NCBI RefSeq assembly: GCF_003287355.1
Contig: NZ_QMIM01000016.1
Location: 50,401 to 114,400, forward strand
DNA length: 64,000 nt
Direction of reading: 5' to 3'
Source: Halorubrum sp. 48-1-W
Lineage (GTDB): Archaea > Halobacteriota > Halobacteria > Halobacteriales > Haloferacaceae
Of this stretch, positions 8,774-18,710 are shown piece after piece. The translations under genes were made by a program, and so were the position numbers. Each line of letters begins with the position of its first letter. Position 1 is the stretch's first letter. The notes under the pieces are model-generated. The model worked only from the letters and a program-made list of their open reading frames with translations, was not told where the DNA came from and did not search any database.

Positions 8774-10636
8774 ATGACCGACGACACCGGCGATCCCGCC
8801 GCCGGCGACAATCCCGAGATGCCCGACGAGATCCCGCTCGATCGGTTTCACGAGGCGCTCGAAGCCGAGGAGCGTCCCGTCGCGACCGCGAGCGAGGTCG
8901 CCCGCCGGCTGGGGACGACGCAGGCCGCCGCCCGCGACGCGCTCGCCGACCTGGTCGAGCGCGGGGAGGTGGACCGGCTCGACGTCGAGAGCGACCCCGT
9001 CGTCTTCTACCCGACCGACTGGGGCGCGCTGGCGTCCCGCGAGCGCGTGGTCGTCTTCCCGAGCCGCCGGGAGATCGTCGTCGACCGGCCGACGCAGTTC
9101 ACCCGGGCGCGGCTCTCACAGTTCGCGTACCTCGTCGACACGACCGGCACCGAGCCCGGCACGCGGGGATACCTCTACCGGATCCGCCAGGAGGACGTGT
9201 GGGCCGCGCCCTTCGAGGACGCCGACGCGCTGATCGCGAGCCTTCGCTCCGTCCTTCCCCGGCGGTTCGAGCACCTCGAGGAGTGGATCCGCGACCAGTG
9301 GCGGCGCGCACACCGCTTCCGGCTGTACACCCACGCGGACGGGTACGTCGTCCTCGAGGCCGCCAACGAGAGCCTGATGGGCAACGTCGCCGAGAGCCAC
9401 CTCGAGGACGGACAGCTCCGCGCGCCGATCTCCGAGACGGAGGCGTGGGTGAACGAGGACGCCGTCGCGAGCGTCAAACGCGCGCTGTACGACGCCGGCT
9501 ATCCCGTCGAGGACGACCGCGACCTCGAGACGGGCGACCCGGTCGACGTCGACCTCACGACCGAACTTCGCGACTACCAGGAAGCGTGGGTCGAGACGTT
9601 CCTCGAGGCCCGCTCGGGGGTGTACGTCGGGCCGCCGGGCTCGGGCAAGACGGTCGCCGCCATCGCGACGATCGCGGCCGTCGGCGGCGAGACGCTGATC
9701 CTGGTCCCCTCCCGCGAGCTCGCCGAACAGTGGCGCGAGGAACTCCTCGCCCACTCCACGGTCGACCCCGCGGACGTGGGGCTGTACCACGGCGGTCGAA
9801 AGGAGATCCGTCCGGTCACGATCGCGACCTACCAGATCGCCGGGATGGACCGACACCGGAGCCTCTTCGACTCCCGGGAGTGGGGACTGATCTGTTTCGA
9901 CGAGGCACACCACGTCAGCGCCCCGGTCTACTCCCGCACCGCCGAGCTCCAGAGCAAGCATCGGCTCGGGCTCTCGGCGACGCCGGTCCGCGAGACGGGA
10001 AGCGAGGAGGAGATCTACACCCTGATCGGTCCGCCGATCGGTGCCGACTGGGACGCCCTGTTCGAGGCGGGGTTCGTCCAGGAGCCGGAAGTCGAGATCC
10101 GGTACGTCCCCTGGCGCGAGGAGCTGGCCCGGAACGAGTACGCCAGCGCCGACGGGCGGGAGCGTCGCCGGCTCGCAGCGGAGAACCCCGCCAAGGTCGA
10201 GGAGGTCCGCTACCTGCTCGCAGCCCACCGCGACAAGAAGGCGCTCGTGTTCATCGAGTACCTCGACCACGGCGAGGCGATCGCCGAGGCGCTCGGGGTC
10301 CCCTTCGTCAGCGGGGAGACGCCGCACCACGAGCGTGCGGAGCTGTTCCGGCGGTTCCGCGACGAGGGGAGCGACCTCGACACGCTCGTGGTCTCCCGGG
10401 TCGGCGACGAGGGGATCGACCTGCCGAACGCGGAGCTCGCGGTCGTCGCGAGCGGGCTCGGCGGCTCCCGCCGGCAGGGCTCACAGCGCGCCGGACGAAC
10501 GATGCGTCCCGCGGGCTCCGCGCTCGTGTACGTGCTCGCGACCCGCGGGACGAGCGAGGAGGAGTTCGCCCAGCGGCAGATGCGGCACCTCGCGCGCAAG
10601 GGCGTTCGGGTGCGCGAGACGAACGTCGCGGAGTGA
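8774..10636 (+). CDS. DEAD/DEAH-box helicase, XPB/Ssl2-like
   Basis: A 620-residue superfamily 2 DNA helicase. Domains: an N-terminal winged-helix segment (about 25-80, EVARRLGTTQAAARDALADL), a domain resembling the XPB damage-recognition region (about 90-250), RecA-like domain 1 with Walker A GPPGSGKT (286-293), FDEAHH and SATPVRETG, then RecA-like domain 2 ending in a QRAGRTMRP motif VI. Such proteins are the archaeal XPB/Rad25 group, thought to act in DNA repair or transcription-linked processes. Start chosen at ATG 8774 because the upstream in-frame part is the shadow of the preceding gene. It converges with aroA. Confidence 0.92.
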   Translation: MTDDTGDPAAGDNPEMPDEIPLDRFHEALEAEERPVATASEVARRLGTTQAAARDALADLVERGEVDRLDVESDPVVFYPTDWGALASRERVVVFPSRREIVVDRPTQFTRARLSQFAYLVDTTGTEPGTRGYLYRIRQEDVWAAPFEDADALIASLRSVLPRRFEHLEEWIRDQWRRAHRFRLYTHADGYVVLEAANESLMGNVAESHLEDGQLRAPISETEAWVNEDAVASVKRALYDAGYPVEDDRDLETGDPVDVDLTTELRDYQEAWVETFLEARSGVYVGPPGSGKTVAAIATIAAVGGETLILVPSRELAEQWREELLAHSTVDPADVGLYHGGRKEIRPVTIATYQIAGMDRHRSLFDSREWGLICFDEAHHVSAPVYSRTAELQSKHRLGLSATPVRETGSEEEIYTLIGPPIGADWDALFEAGFVQEPEVEIRYVPWREELARNEYASADGRERRRLAAENPAKVEEVRYLLAAHRDKKALVFIEYLDHGEAIAEALGVPFVSGETPHHERAELFRRFRDEGSDLDTLVVSRVGDEGIDLPNAELAVVASGLGGSRRQGSQRAGRTMRPAGSALVYVLATRGTSEEEFAQRQMRHLARKGVRVRETNVAE

Positions 10637-10670
10637 CGTGTGTACTACCTCATGGACCGTTTCCCCGCGT

Positions 10671-12008
10671 TCACTCCCCGTGTTCGATCGTCGCGCCCAG
10701 GTCTCCCATCGTCTCGAAGAACGCCGGAAACGAGACGTCGACGTGTTCACCGCCGCGGATCGTCGTCGTTCCCTCGGCAACGAGCGCGGCGACCGCGAGC
10801 GCCATCACGATCCGGTGGTCCGCCCGGCCGTCGACGGTCGCGCCGCGGAGGTCGCTCTCCGAGCCGTGGACCGTGAGCACGTCCGGCTCCTCGGTCGTCG
10901 CTGCGCCGAGCCGTTCGAGCTCCTCGGCCATCGCGGCCACCCGGTCGGTCTCCTTGTAGCGGACGTGTTCGCAGTTGACGATCCGCGTGTCGCCGTCGGC
11001 GACCGCCCCGAGCGCCGCGATCGTGGGGAGGAGATCGGGCGTGTCGCCGACGTCGACCTCGACGCCGGAAAGGGCGGACCGCTCGACCGTGATGACGCCC
11101 GTCTCGCGGTCCCAATCGATCGACGCGCCCATCCGTTCCACGACGTCGACGATGGCGGCGTCGCCCTGCGCGCTCGGGCGGGCTCCCTCGATCCGGACCG
11201 CGCCGTCGGGGGCGGCGGCGACCGCGCCGACAGCGACGAGGTACGAGATGGACGAGAAGTCACCGGGGACCGCGTACTGCCCACCCTCGGGGGCGTACGT
11301 CTGGTTGCCGGGGACGACGAACCCGTCCGCGCCGTCGGCAGTCTCGCTGCCGACCGGCTCCGCCGTGATACCGAAGTCGGCGAGGAGCTCGAGCGTGATG
11401 TCGACGTAGGGCGCGGACTTGAGCTCCGTCGTCAGCGACACCTCGACCCCGTCGTCGGTGACCGCCCCGGCCATCAACAGCGCGGTGACGTACTGCGAGG
11501 AGACGTCGCCGGGGATCGCTACCTCGCCGCCAGAGAGCGGGCCGAAGACGACGAGGGGAGCCTGGCCGTTGCCCCGAGTCGATTCGGCGCGGACGCCGAG
11601 GTCGGTGAGCGCCTCGAGAAGCGGTCCCTGCGGCCGCGACCGGAGCGACGAGTCGCCGGTGAGGACGGTTCCGCCGTCGCCGAGCGCGGCGGTACCGGTG
11701 ACGAGACGGGTCGTCGTCCCCGAGTTCCCGCAGTCGATGACGTCGTCGGGGACCGCGGGACGACCGTCGAAGCCGTCGACGTCGACCGCGTCCCGATCGG
11801 GGTCCCACTCCTCGGGGACCGGTTCGACGGAGCCGCCGAAGGCGGTCACGGCGCGGGCGGTCGCCCGGGTGTCGGCCGAGACGAGCGGCGAGGTTACCGT
11901 CGCACCGTCGCTGTATCCCGCAGCGAGTAACGCGCGGTGCGTGTAGCTCTTCGAGGGCGGCGCGCGGGCCGTCCCTTCGACCGTGGACCGGGTGACGTGA
12001 ACGTCCAT
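10671..12008 (-). CDS. aroA: 3-phosphoshikimate 1-carboxyvinyltransferase (EPSP synthase)
   Basis: A 445-residue cytosolic enzyme of the shikimate pathway, joining phosphoenolpyruvate to shikimate 3-phosphate. Seen: an N-terminal [20 protein letters not shown] segment with the substrate-binding Lys and Ser/Arg, [11 protein letters not shown] near residue 90, [12 protein letters not shown] near 165, and the C-terminal [18 protein letters not shown] and [13 protein letters not shown] blocks. All conserved blocks are present, so it should be active. Monocistronic: it converges with the helicase (34-base gap) and diverges from the YdjM-like gene. Confidence 0.96.
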   Translation of the reverse strand: MDVHVTRSTVEGTARAPPSKSYTHRALLAAGYSDGATVTSPLVSADTRATARAVTAFGGSVEPVPEEWDPDRDAVDVDGFDGRPAVPDDVIDCGNSGTTTRLVTGTAALGDGGTVLTGDSSLRSRPQGPLLEALTDLGVRAESTRGNGQAPLVVFGPLSGGEVAIPGDVSSQYVTALLMAGAVTDDGVEVSLTTELKSAPYVDITLELLADFGITAEPVGSETADGADGFVVPGNQTYAPEGGQYAVPGDFSSISYLVAVGAVAAAPDGAVRIEGARPSAQGDAAIVDVVERMGASIDWDRETGVITVERSALSGVEVDVGDTPDLLPTIAALGAVADGDTRIVNCEHVRYKETDRVAAMAEELERLGAATTEEPDVLTVHGSESDLRGATVDGRADHRIVMALAVAALVAEGTTTIRGGEHVDVSFPAFFETMGDLGATIEHGE

Positions 12009-12131
12009 GTCGTCCCCTGTCGCGCGCGTCGGTAAGTGGGTACCGGATGCGGGACGCTCACATCCGGAACGTGCCGTGATCTCACGTGACCTGCGAGCCG
12101 CTTATGTCCCTCGTGGCCGTACCCGCGGCAC

Positions 12132-13277
12132 GTGTTCATCGGTCACGCGCTGTTCGCGTTCGCCCTCGCGGCCCTCCTCGCGGACCGACTGGGCTGGTCT
12201 ACCGAGCGGGCGCTGGCGCTCGGGGTGGTCGCCGGGGCGTTCGCTGCGCTCCCCGACGTCGACATGGCGTACGCGGCGGTGGCGATCGATCTCGCCAGCC
12301 TCTCCGCGGAGTCGCTGACCCGGCCGAGCACCCTCTGGGACGCCACCCGCGACGTCCATCGCGCGTTGACCCACTCGCTCGTCGTGTCGGTCCTCGCCGG
12401 CGGCGCGTTCGGCCTCTGGGCGGTCGCGTGGGACCGTCGGCCGTGGGTTCGGGTGGCCGGATCGCTCCTCTCCGTGGCCGTGCTGGCCGTGATCGTCGCG
12501 ATCGCGTCGGTGCGGAACGGCACGCTCGGGCTGGTCGTCCTCGGGACGTTCGCGGTCGGGGGGCTCGCGCTCGCGACGCTGGGTCGATCACGGACCGACC
12601 TCTCCGGACGCGCCGTTGCGGGCGCGGCGGTCTTCGGACTGCTCTCGCACCCGTGGGGCGACCTCGTCACCGGCGAACCGCCGAAGCTGTTCTACCCGTT
12701 CGATGTCCAGGTGCTCGACGGGCGGGTGTTGCTCCACGGCGACCCGACGGTCCACCTGCTCGGCGCGTTCGCGCTCGAGTTGGCCGTCGTCTGGCTCGCG
12801 GTGGTCGCAGTCGCCACCGTGACCGACCGCTCGTGGCGGGGCGCGGTCGATCCGCGCGCTACTGCCGGGGTGGCCTACGGCGTCGCCGCCGTCCTCATGA
12901 CGCCGCCGACGCTCGAGGTGTCGTACCACTTCGTGTTCTCCATTCTCGCCGTCGGCGTCGTCTGCGGCGGGTTGCCCGTGACGCCCGGGTCGGCCGGCTG
13001 GTGGGGGTGGGCGACCGAGTGGCGGGGGCGGGCGACCGAGTGGCGGGGGCGGACGGCCGAACGCCGGGGGCGGACGGCGAACGCGGGGAGGATCGGCTCC
13101 GAACTCTCGCTTCCGGGATCGGACGCGCTCCGCCGGCGGATCGCCGTCCCGCACTCGGCGTTCGAGGTCACGGTCACCGCGCTCGTCGGGATCGCGGCCG
13201 CACTGGTCGGATACGCGGCGGTGTACGTTACAGCCGAACTCCTCTCCGTGGCGGTCGGCGGCGTCCTTCCGGCGTGA
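12132..13277 (+). CDS. YdjM-like metal-dependent membrane hydrolase
   Basis: A 381-residue integral membrane protein (GTG start). The YdjM/DUF457 pattern is visible: N-terminal GHALFAFALAALL, ALPDVDMAY with two Asp, RALTHSL with His, and LSHPWGDLVTG with His and Asp near residue 175. These His/Asp residues form the presumed membrane-embedded metal site. About eight to ten hydrophobic segments. A Trp/Arg/Thr repeat block (ATEWRGR units, about 290-318) encoded by a 21-bp tandem repeat interrupts the C-terminal half. Substrate unknown; relatives are annotated as LexA-regulated membrane-bound hydrolases. Confidence 0.82.
   Translation: MFIGHALFAFALAALLADRLGWSTERALALGVVAGAFAALPDVDMAYAAVAIDLASLSAESLTRPSTLWDATRDVHRALTHSLVVSVLAGGAFGLWAVAWDRRPWVRVAGSLLSVAVLAVIVAIASVRNGTLGLVVLGTFAVGGLALATLGRSRTDLSGRAVAGAAVFGLLSHPWGDLVTGEPPKLFYPFDVQVLDGRVLLHGDPTVHLLGAFALELAVVWLAVVAVATVTDRSWRGAVDPRATAGVAYGVAAVLMTPPTLEVSYHFVFSILAVGVVCGGLPVTPGSAGWWGWATEWRGRATEWRGRTAERRGRTANAGRIGSELSLPGSDALRRRIAVPHSAFEVTVTALVGIAAALVGYAAVYVTAELLSVAVGGVLPA
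13000..13082. repeat. 21-bp tandem repeat inside the YdjM-like gene, about 4 copies
   Basis: Units begin at 13000, 13021, 13042 and 13063, each reading roughly GGCGGGGGCGGGCGACCGAG with drift. Being 21 bp, the repeat keeps frame and adds seven residues per copy in a presumed loop. Confidence 0.85.
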
Positions 13278-13448
13278 ACTCCGGGCGGCATCCGTCGCGC
13301 GTCGGGAACCCGGTACAGCCGGGGCGAGCCGGCCGGAGGTCGGGACGCGTTCTCGGGTCGAACGCGAAGACGTCGGGAGCGCGGGTTCCCGCTCGCGAGT
13401 AACGGGGTCGAGGTAAGAAACTAACACCCACGCGGTCGAAGACGACGT

Positions 13449-14255
13449 ATGGGAGACACCGACGACGCACCCGCACGAGCCGGCGAGAGCGACAGTCCCC
13501 GGAAGCCGCCCGCGTTTCCGCGCGCCCCCGACCGTCGTCCGTCGTTCAGCGTTACTCACGAATCGTCCCCGAGCGAGACGCTCATCGCGGGGTTCTCGGC
13601 GTACGGTCTCGCCGGGCTCACCGCCGTCGACTACCTGATCGACGACCTCGAGCTGGAAGTCCGCGGTCACGTCACTGCCGAGGGGCTCCCCTCGATCACG
13701 CCGTTCGCGAAGGGACGGCCCCGCCACCCGACGAGGCTGTACTCCGCGGACGACGTCGACGTGACCGTCCTCGTCGCCGAGCAGTTCGTCCCCTCCGTCC
13801 TCGGCGAGTCGCTGGCGACGTCGGTCCTCGAATGGACCGCCGCGAACGACGTGACCGAGATCGCCGTCCTCTCCGGTGTTCCGATCCCACACGGTCCGGA
13901 GGCCCATCGGACCTTCTACGTCGCGACCGACGACTACCGCGAGTCCCGGCTACCGGACGCGGAGGTCCCTGCCATGGAGTCGGGCTTTCTCGACGGCGTG
14001 AACGCGGCGTTGCTCGAACGTGGGATGGACTCCCCGCTCGGTGTCGGCGTGTTCGTGACGCCCGTCCACGCGCAGGCGCCCGACGTGGAGGCCGCAGTTC
14101 GGCTCGTCGAGACGGCCGATGACGTCTACGACCTCGGGGTCGACGCCGGTCCCCTGGAGTCGTTCGCGGCCGAGATCCGCCGCCACTACGAGGACCTCGC
14201 GGAGCGGATCGAAGAGCGCGAACCGGAGGGGACCTACGACCGGATGTACATGTGA
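13449..14255 (+). CDS. PAC2 family (proteasome-assembly-chaperone-like) protein
   Basis: A 268-residue cytosolic protein. After a disordered N-terminal 35 residues comes the PAC2 fold: ETLIAGFSAYGLAGLTAVDYLID, then HVTAEGLPSITPF, a VTVLVAEQFVP strand, EIAVLSGVPIPHGPEAHRTFYVAT, and the LGVGVFVTPVHAQAPD block. Archaeal PAC2 proteins are homologous to eukaryotic proteasome assembly chaperones, but their exact role is unproven. It is monocistronic, with 89 bases before the TrmB gene. Confidence 0.88.
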   Translation: MGDTDDAPARAGESDSPRKPPAFPRAPDRRPSFSVTHESSPSETLIAGFSAYGLAGLTAVDYLIDDLELEVRGHVTAEGLPSITPFAKGRPRHPTRLYSADDVDVTVLVAEQFVPSVLGESLATSVLEWTAANDVTEIAVLSGVPIPHGPEAHRTFYVATDDYRESRLPDAEVPAMESGFLDGVNAALLERGMDSPLGVGVFVTPVHAQAPDVEAAVRLVETADDVYDLGVDAGPLESFAAEIRRHYEDLAERIEEREPEGTYDRMYM

Positions 14256-14343
14256 ACGGAGAGGCCGATAGAGCACCCTCCGGAATCACGTACAACTCAG
14301 CTCATAGTAAAAAGCTATACCGGTTGCCCTCCTCGACCCGACC

Positions 14344-15396
14344 ATGACGGACGACCTCCGGACGACGCTCGATCACGTCGGGGACCGGTTCAACCTGGGA
14401 GAGTACGAGATCGACGCGTACCTCGCGGTGTTGGAACACGGCGAGTTGACCGCGAGCGACATCGCCGACCGGACCGACATCCCGCAACCGCGGGTGTACG
14501 ACACGGTGCGGAGCCTCGCGGACCGCGGGCTCGTCGAGCTCCGCGAGTCGCGCCCGATGAAGATCGTCGCCGTCGATCCGGACGACGCGTTCGAGGAGCT
14601 CCGCTCGTCGTTTACCGAGATGGTCGACGAACTCGAGGCGCGGTACACCGCGCCGACCCGCGAGACCGAGGCGGTGTCGCTCGTGAAGTCCCGATCGACG
14701 ATCCTGCGCTACCTCGAGGAGGTCATACGCGGCGCGGAGTACGAACTCGCCGTCTCGCTCACGCCCGACCTCCTCCGGCGGTTCCGCGGGGAACTGAGAG
14801 AGAAGGTGGAAAGCGGCGTCAGCGTCGAGCTGCTCGTGACGCCGGCCGCCCGCGCGCCCGATCCGGAGGAGTTCGACTACCTCGACGTCGCGACCATCGC
14901 GCGCGCACGACGGGGGATCACCACGCCGGTCCTCGCGGTCGGGGACGGGGAGTACTCCGTGTACGCGACCCAGGACGCCCTCCGCGACGACCGCGAGCGG
15001 TACGGCGTCATCTTCAACCGCTCCGCGCTCGGGTTCCTCGTCTCCGGGTTCTTCGGAACGGTCCTGTGGACCACGGCGGAGACGCTCGCCGCCGACGGGA
15101 AGGCCCGGCCGTTCCCGCGCCGGTACGCCTCGATCCGGCGAGCGGTCAAGGACGTTCGCGAGTTCGACGACGACGACTTCTACGCGACGGTCGAGGGTCG
15201 CGACATCGAGACGGGCCAGCCCGTCACGGTCCGCGGACGGGTGGTCGACGTCGCGTTCGAGGACACGGAGGAGGTCGCCTCGCTCGTCGTCGAGACCGAC
15301 GACGGCCCGGTCGAGATCGGCGGTCGCGTCGCCGCGTTGGAGGACGTGGAAGGCCAGGTGATCGTCATCGGCCGCGGCGCGCCACCCGAGGTCTGA
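14344..15396 (+). CDS. TrmB family transcriptional regulator
   Basis: A 350-residue DNA-binding regulator. The N-terminal winged helix (about 15-80) reads [24 protein letters not shown] followed by [19 protein letters not shown], the TrmB signature. The middle (about 110-245) is the TrmB effector-binding, phospholipase-D-like domain, and the C-terminus holds a small beta domain ([12 protein letters not shown]). Relatives control sugar transport and central carbon genes and respond to sugars. A TATA-like AAAGCTATAC lies about 30 bases before the ATG. Next to it are mscS and MATE genes, not sugar genes, so the target cannot be deduced. Confidence 0.9.
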   Translation: MTDDLRTTLDHVGDRFNLGEYEIDAYLAVLEHGELTASDIADRTDIPQPRVYDTVRSLADRGLVELRESRPMKIVAVDPDDAFEELRSSFTEMVDELEARYTAPTRETEAVSLVKSRSTILRYLEEVIRGAEYELAVSLTPDLLRRFRGELREKVESGVSVELLVTPAARAPDPEEFDYLDVATIARARRGITTPVLAVGDGEYSVYATQDALRDDRERYGVIFNRSALGFLVSGFFGTVLWTTAETLAADGKARPFPRRYASIRRAVKDVREFDDDDFYATVEGRDIETGQPVTVRGRVVDVAFEDTEEVASLVVETDDGPVEIGGRVAALEDVEGQVIVIGRGAPPEV

Positions 15397-15447
15397 CCGG
15401 GGCGTCCTGCGAGGGCTGACCGGGGCGTCCTGCGAGGGCTGACCGGG
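15393..15447. repeat. 23-bp tandem repeat across the trmB stop codon
   Basis: The unit CTGACCGGGGCGTCCTGCGA plus GGG occurs at 15393 and 15416, with a third partial copy at 15439. The first copy contains the TGA stop of the TrmB-type gene; the array extends into the intergenic gap. Confidence 0.85.
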
Positions 15448-15574
15448 AGCGTCCCGACGCGTTTCCCCTTCCCGCCGGGAGGGATCGTCTCGGATCGCCG
15501 TCGACCCCCTCGGACGGGTTGCCGTCCGGTTCCACGGAGGAAACGTTTTTTCGAATGGGAGACGCCGTGTGCGT

Positions 15575-16672
15575 ATGGCACAATCCACGGGGCCGGCCCC
15601 GATCGTCGAGTGGGCCTCGTGGCTCGCCGCGATCCCCGGGATCCGACTGCTCGTCGTCGTTCTCTCCGTCGTCGTCGGGGCGGTACTCGCGCGGGTCATC
15701 GTTCGGATCATCGGTCGGCCGGTGGCTCGGCGGTTCTCGCGACAGAGCGTCGCACAGACCGTCGTCCGCGGCGTCCGCGTCGGCACGATCGTGGCCGCGT
15801 TCCTCACCGGACTCTGGGTGGTCGGGTTCCAGTTCACAGACCTCCTGATCGGGACCGCCGTGCTCTCCGCGGTGGTCGGTATCATCCTCGCGCCGCTCGT
15901 CGGGAACTTCATCAACGGCGTGTTCGTCCTCGCGGACCAGCCGTTCGAGATCGGTGACATGGTGGAGTTGGACGACGGGACCCAGGGGTTCATCGAGGAC
16001 ATCACCATCCGGTACACGAAGATATTCACCCTCGACAATACGTTTCGGGTGGTTCCGAACGGCGCGATGCGCGAGCGCGACGTGACGAACTACTCCGCGG
16101 AGGACGAACGCACCCGGCGCACCATCGACGTGCTCGTCACCTACGAGGGTGACGTGACGGAGGCCCGCCGGCTGATCGAGCGCGCCGCCCGCGACTGCGA
16201 GGCGGTCATCGACGGCGGGCCGGACATCAGGATCGGCGTGGCCCGCTACACCGCGAGCCCGGACTGCCGGATCCACGAGTTCGCCGACAACGGCGTCCTG
16301 CTACGGCTCCGCTACTGGGTGAAAAAGCCGTACAAGCTCGGAAAGGTCCAGTCGGACGTGAACATCCGGATCCGCGAGCGGCTCGCGGACGCCGACGTGG
16401 AGATGGCGTACCCGCACCGTCAGCTCGTCTTCGACGACGCCTCCGGCGTCGCTGAGGTCGGCGTCCGCGGGACGCCTGTCGGGTCCAAGGCGACGCCCGC
16501 TTCCACGGCCGAGTCCGAACCGACCACCGAAGCCGAATCGGCCGATGCGTCCGGATCGGCCGGGGAGTCCGGATCGGCCGACGGGTCCGGATCGGCCGAC
16601 GGGTCCGGATCGGCCGATGCGTCCGGACCGTCTGAAGGGGTGGAGTCGAGCACCGAGACCGAACGGCCCTGA
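15575..16672 (+). CDS. MscS family mechanosensitive ion channel
   Basis: A 365-residue membrane channel that would release solutes on hypo-osmotic shock. Three hydrophobic N-terminal segments (about 10-35, 65-85, 90-115) lead into the MscS pore/beta domain (APLVGNFINGVFVLADQPFEIGDMVELDDGTQGFIEDITIRYT, about 108-150) and the alpha/beta vestibule to about residue 290. The tail (about 295-365) is disordered Ser/Gly/Ala/Asp sequence built from GSADGS-type units encoded by an 18-bp repeat. The ATG at 15575 is preferred to the GTG six bases earlier. Confidence 0.92.
   Translation: MAQSTGPAPIVEWASWLAAIPGIRLLVVVLSVVVGAVLARVIVRIIGRPVARRFSRQSVAQTVVRGVRVGTIVAAFLTGLWVVGFQFTDLLIGTAVLSAVVGIILAPLVGNFINGVFVLADQPFEIGDMVELDDGTQGFIEDITIRYTKIFTLDNTFRVVPNGAMRERDVTNYSAEDERTRRTIDVLVTYEGDVTEARRLIERAARDCEAVIDGGPDIRIGVARYTASPDCRIHEFADNGVLLRLRYWVKKPYKLGKVQSDVNIRIRERLADADVEMAYPHRQLVFDDASGVAEVGVRGTPVGSKATPASTAESEPTTEAESADASGSAGESGSADGSGSADGSGSADASGPSEGVESSTETERP
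16550..16630. repeat. 18-bp tandem repeat in the MscS C-terminal tail, 4 copies
   Basis: The unit TCCGGATCGGCCGACGGG starts at 16550, 16568, 16586 and 16604, with a partial fifth at 16622; copies 2 and 3 are identical. In frame, it lengthens the tail by six residues per copy. Confidence 0.9.
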
Positions 16673-16739
16673 GACCCCTCTTCGGGCACCACGTTCCGCG
16701 ATCGGAAGCGTGATATGTCGACTGAGCGGTTATTAGATA

Positions 16740-18287
16740 GTGAGCGACGAGCCCTCCACTTCCTCCGGAGACGTCCCAGACGACGGGTCGTCGGCGGATT
16801 CGATCACCGAAGGGAGCCTCCTCCGGCCGCTGTTCCACCTCGCGTGGCCCATCGTCGTCATCCAACTGCTCCAAGTGACGTACAACGTCGTCGACACGCT
16901 GTACCTCGGTCGGCTCTCGGCGGAGGCAGTCGGCGCGATCAGCCTCGCGTTCCCGCTGATATTCCTGCTCATCGCGGTCGCCGGCGGGTTCACCACCGCG
17001 GGCGCGATCCTCGTCGCACAGTACACGGGCGCGAAAGGCGACGAGTCGGCGGGTCACGTCGCCGGCCAGACGATCCTCACGGTGGCGGTCCTCTCGGTGT
17101 TCATCGGGGTCGGCGGCTACTTCTACACCCGTCCGGCGCTGGAACTGCTTCCCAGCGACGCCGACACCGCCGCAACGGTGATCCCGCTGGCAGCCGACTA
17201 CATGGAGGTCATCTTCCTCGGGATCCCGCTGATGTTCGGGTTCTTCGTCTTCTCGGCGCTGATGCGGGGGTACGGCGACACGCGGACCCCGATGGCGGTG
17301 ATGTTCGTCTCGGTGGTTTTGAACGTCCTGCTCGACCCGTTCCTGATCTTCGGGTTCGCCGACAACCCGCTTTTCCGCTGGCTCGCGTCGCTGCCGGGCG
17401 TCGCGGCGCTGGACCCCGTCGCGATCGAGGCGTCGTTGCTCGCGTCGACCGGCTTCACCGGGTACGGGATCGAGGGGGCCGCGCTGGCGACGATCCTCGC
17501 TCGCGGGGTCGCCACCGCGATCGGGATCTGGGCGCTGTTCGCGACCGACCTCGGTCCCGACGTGGCGCTCGCGGACCTACGGCCGGACCTCGAGTTCATC
17601 GAGGACATCTTTCGGCTGGGACTGCCCTCCAGCGTCGAGCAGACGACGAGCGCGCTGGCGATGATCACGCTCACGGCGATGGTCGTCACCTTCTCGCCGC
17701 CCGTCGTCGCCGCCTACGGGCTCGGGAACCGGCTCATCTCGCTCGTGTTCCTCCCCGCGATGGGGCTCGGCCGCGCCATCGACACGATGGTCGGACAGAA
17801 CCTCGGTGCGGAGCGTGCGGACCGCGCGGGCCGCGCCGTGCGTGTCGCGGCGACGGCCGGAGCCGGCGTGATGTTCCTCGTCGCCGTGGTCGCGGTGACG
17901 TTCACCGAACCGATCGTCTCCGTCTTCCTCGGGGACGTCCCGAACGCGCCCGCGACCGTCTCGTACGCCGTGGAGTACGTCCGGCTCCGGTCCGTCGAGT
18001 TCGCCTTCATCGGCGTCTCGCAGGTGATCCTCGGGGCGTTCCGCGGGGCCGGGAACACCAAGACCGCGATGGTCATCTCCGTGCTCACACTGTGGGTCGG
18101 CCGGGTCGCCAGCGTGGGGTACCTCGTGTTCGTCGCTGGCTGGGGCGCGACCGGCGTCTGGGTCGGCATGGCCCTCGGGAACGTCCTCGGCGCGGTCGTC
18201 GGCGTCGCGTGGTTCTCCCGTGGGACGTGGGCGGACCGATACATCGACGAGCCCGTATCCGGAGGCGACCCGCTCTCGGAGGACTGA
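16740..18287 (+). CDS. MATE family efflux transporter
   Basis: A 515-residue polytopic membrane protein with about twelve hydrophobic segments in two related halves. The first half has PIVVIQLLQVTYNVVDTLYLGRLSAEAVGAI near residue 35, and the second half starts LGLPSSVEQTTSALAMI near 295: the paired MATE repeats. Such transporters expel cationic drugs or metabolites using Na+ or H+ gradients. The start is the GTG at 16740, giving a hydrophilic 25-residue leader before the first membrane segment. Substrate cannot be read from sequence. Confidence 0.93.
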   Translation: MSDEPSTSSGDVPDDGSSADSITEGSLLRPLFHLAWPIVVIQLLQVTYNVVDTLYLGRLSAEAVGAISLAFPLIFLLIAVAGGFTTAGAILVAQYTGAKGDESAGHVAGQTILTVAVLSVFIGVGGYFYTRPALELLPSDADTAATVIPLAADYMEVIFLGIPLMFGFFVFSALMRGYGDTRTPMAVMFVSVVLNVLLDPFLIFGFADNPLFRWLASLPGVAALDPVAIEASLLASTGFTGYGIEGAALATILARGVATAIGIWALFATDLGPDVALADLRPDLEFIEDIFRLGLPSSVEQTTSALAMITLTAMVVTFSPPVVAAYGLGNRLISLVFLPAMGLGRAIDTMVGQNLGAERADRAGRAVRVAATAGAGVMFLVAVVAVTFTEPIVSVFLGDVPNAPATVSYAVEYVRLRSVEFAFIGVSQVILGAFRGAGNTKTAMVISVLTLWVGRVASVGYLVFVAGWGATGVWVGMALGNVLGAVVGVAWFSRGTWADRYIDEPVSGGDPLSED

Positions 18288-18348
18288 TCGACTCCCCCAC
18301 CGGAGGCCGATCGACGCCGTCTCGAGGACCGAGACGTCGGCGTTCCGG

Positions 18349-18576
18349 TCAGTGGCGGAACAGGTGGACGGCGTCGTCGTCGCGGACGAGACAGAACCGG
18401 GACCCGTCGTTCTCGGGGAACCGCGTCGACGGCTTGGTCGTGGTGAAGAGCCGATCGAACGGCTCCCCGCAGGCTGGACACGCGAGTCCCTCCCGGTTCT
18501 CCCAGAGACTCGTCTCACCGGTGTCTCTGAGTTGTTTCAGCGCATGCCGGTGCTCGTGGACGTCGAACTCGGGCAT
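18349..18576 (-). CDS. Small haloarchaeal zinc-knuckle protein (flagella-cluster-like, DUF7385-type)
   Basis: A 75-residue protein: EFDVHEHRHALKQLRDTG, then CPACGEPFDRLF (one CxxC knuckle), then a C-terminal FPENDGSRFCLVRDDDAVHLFRH. The layout matches a short family widespread in haloarchaea, labelled flagella cluster protein or DUF7385 as I recall. Only one CxxC pair plus one Cys and several His are present, so metal binding is plausible but unproven. It converges with the MATE gene and diverges from the dehydrogenase gene. Confidence 0.75.
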   Translation of the reverse strand: MPEFDVHEHRHALKQLRDTGETSLWENREGLACPACGEPFDRLFTTTKPSTRFPENDGSRFCLVRDDDAVHLFRH

Positions 18577-18679
18577 ACGCCGGGATCCGCGTCCGAGGGG
18601 TTTGAATCCGCGGACGCGAGGACGGTTCGGACGTCGAGGGAGGCATGTCGATCGACGCTTCAGTCGGTCGGAACGTGAA

Positions 18680-18687
18680 TTTTAACA
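18680..18687 (+). promoter_or_regulatory. TATA-like box for the Gfo/Idh/MocA gene
   Basis: TTTTAACA, 24-31 bases upstream of the ATG at 18711. The distance supports that start and a leaderless transcript. Confidence 0.5.
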
Positions 18688-18710
18688 ACACCCATTGTGA
18701 GTCTTGGACC

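Noticed and set aside
12588..13907. 439-residue minus-strand open frame across the YdjM-like and PAC2 genes
   Set aside because: It spans two plus-strand genes with clear family motifs; its translation is Arg/Pro/Asp-rich shadow sequence.
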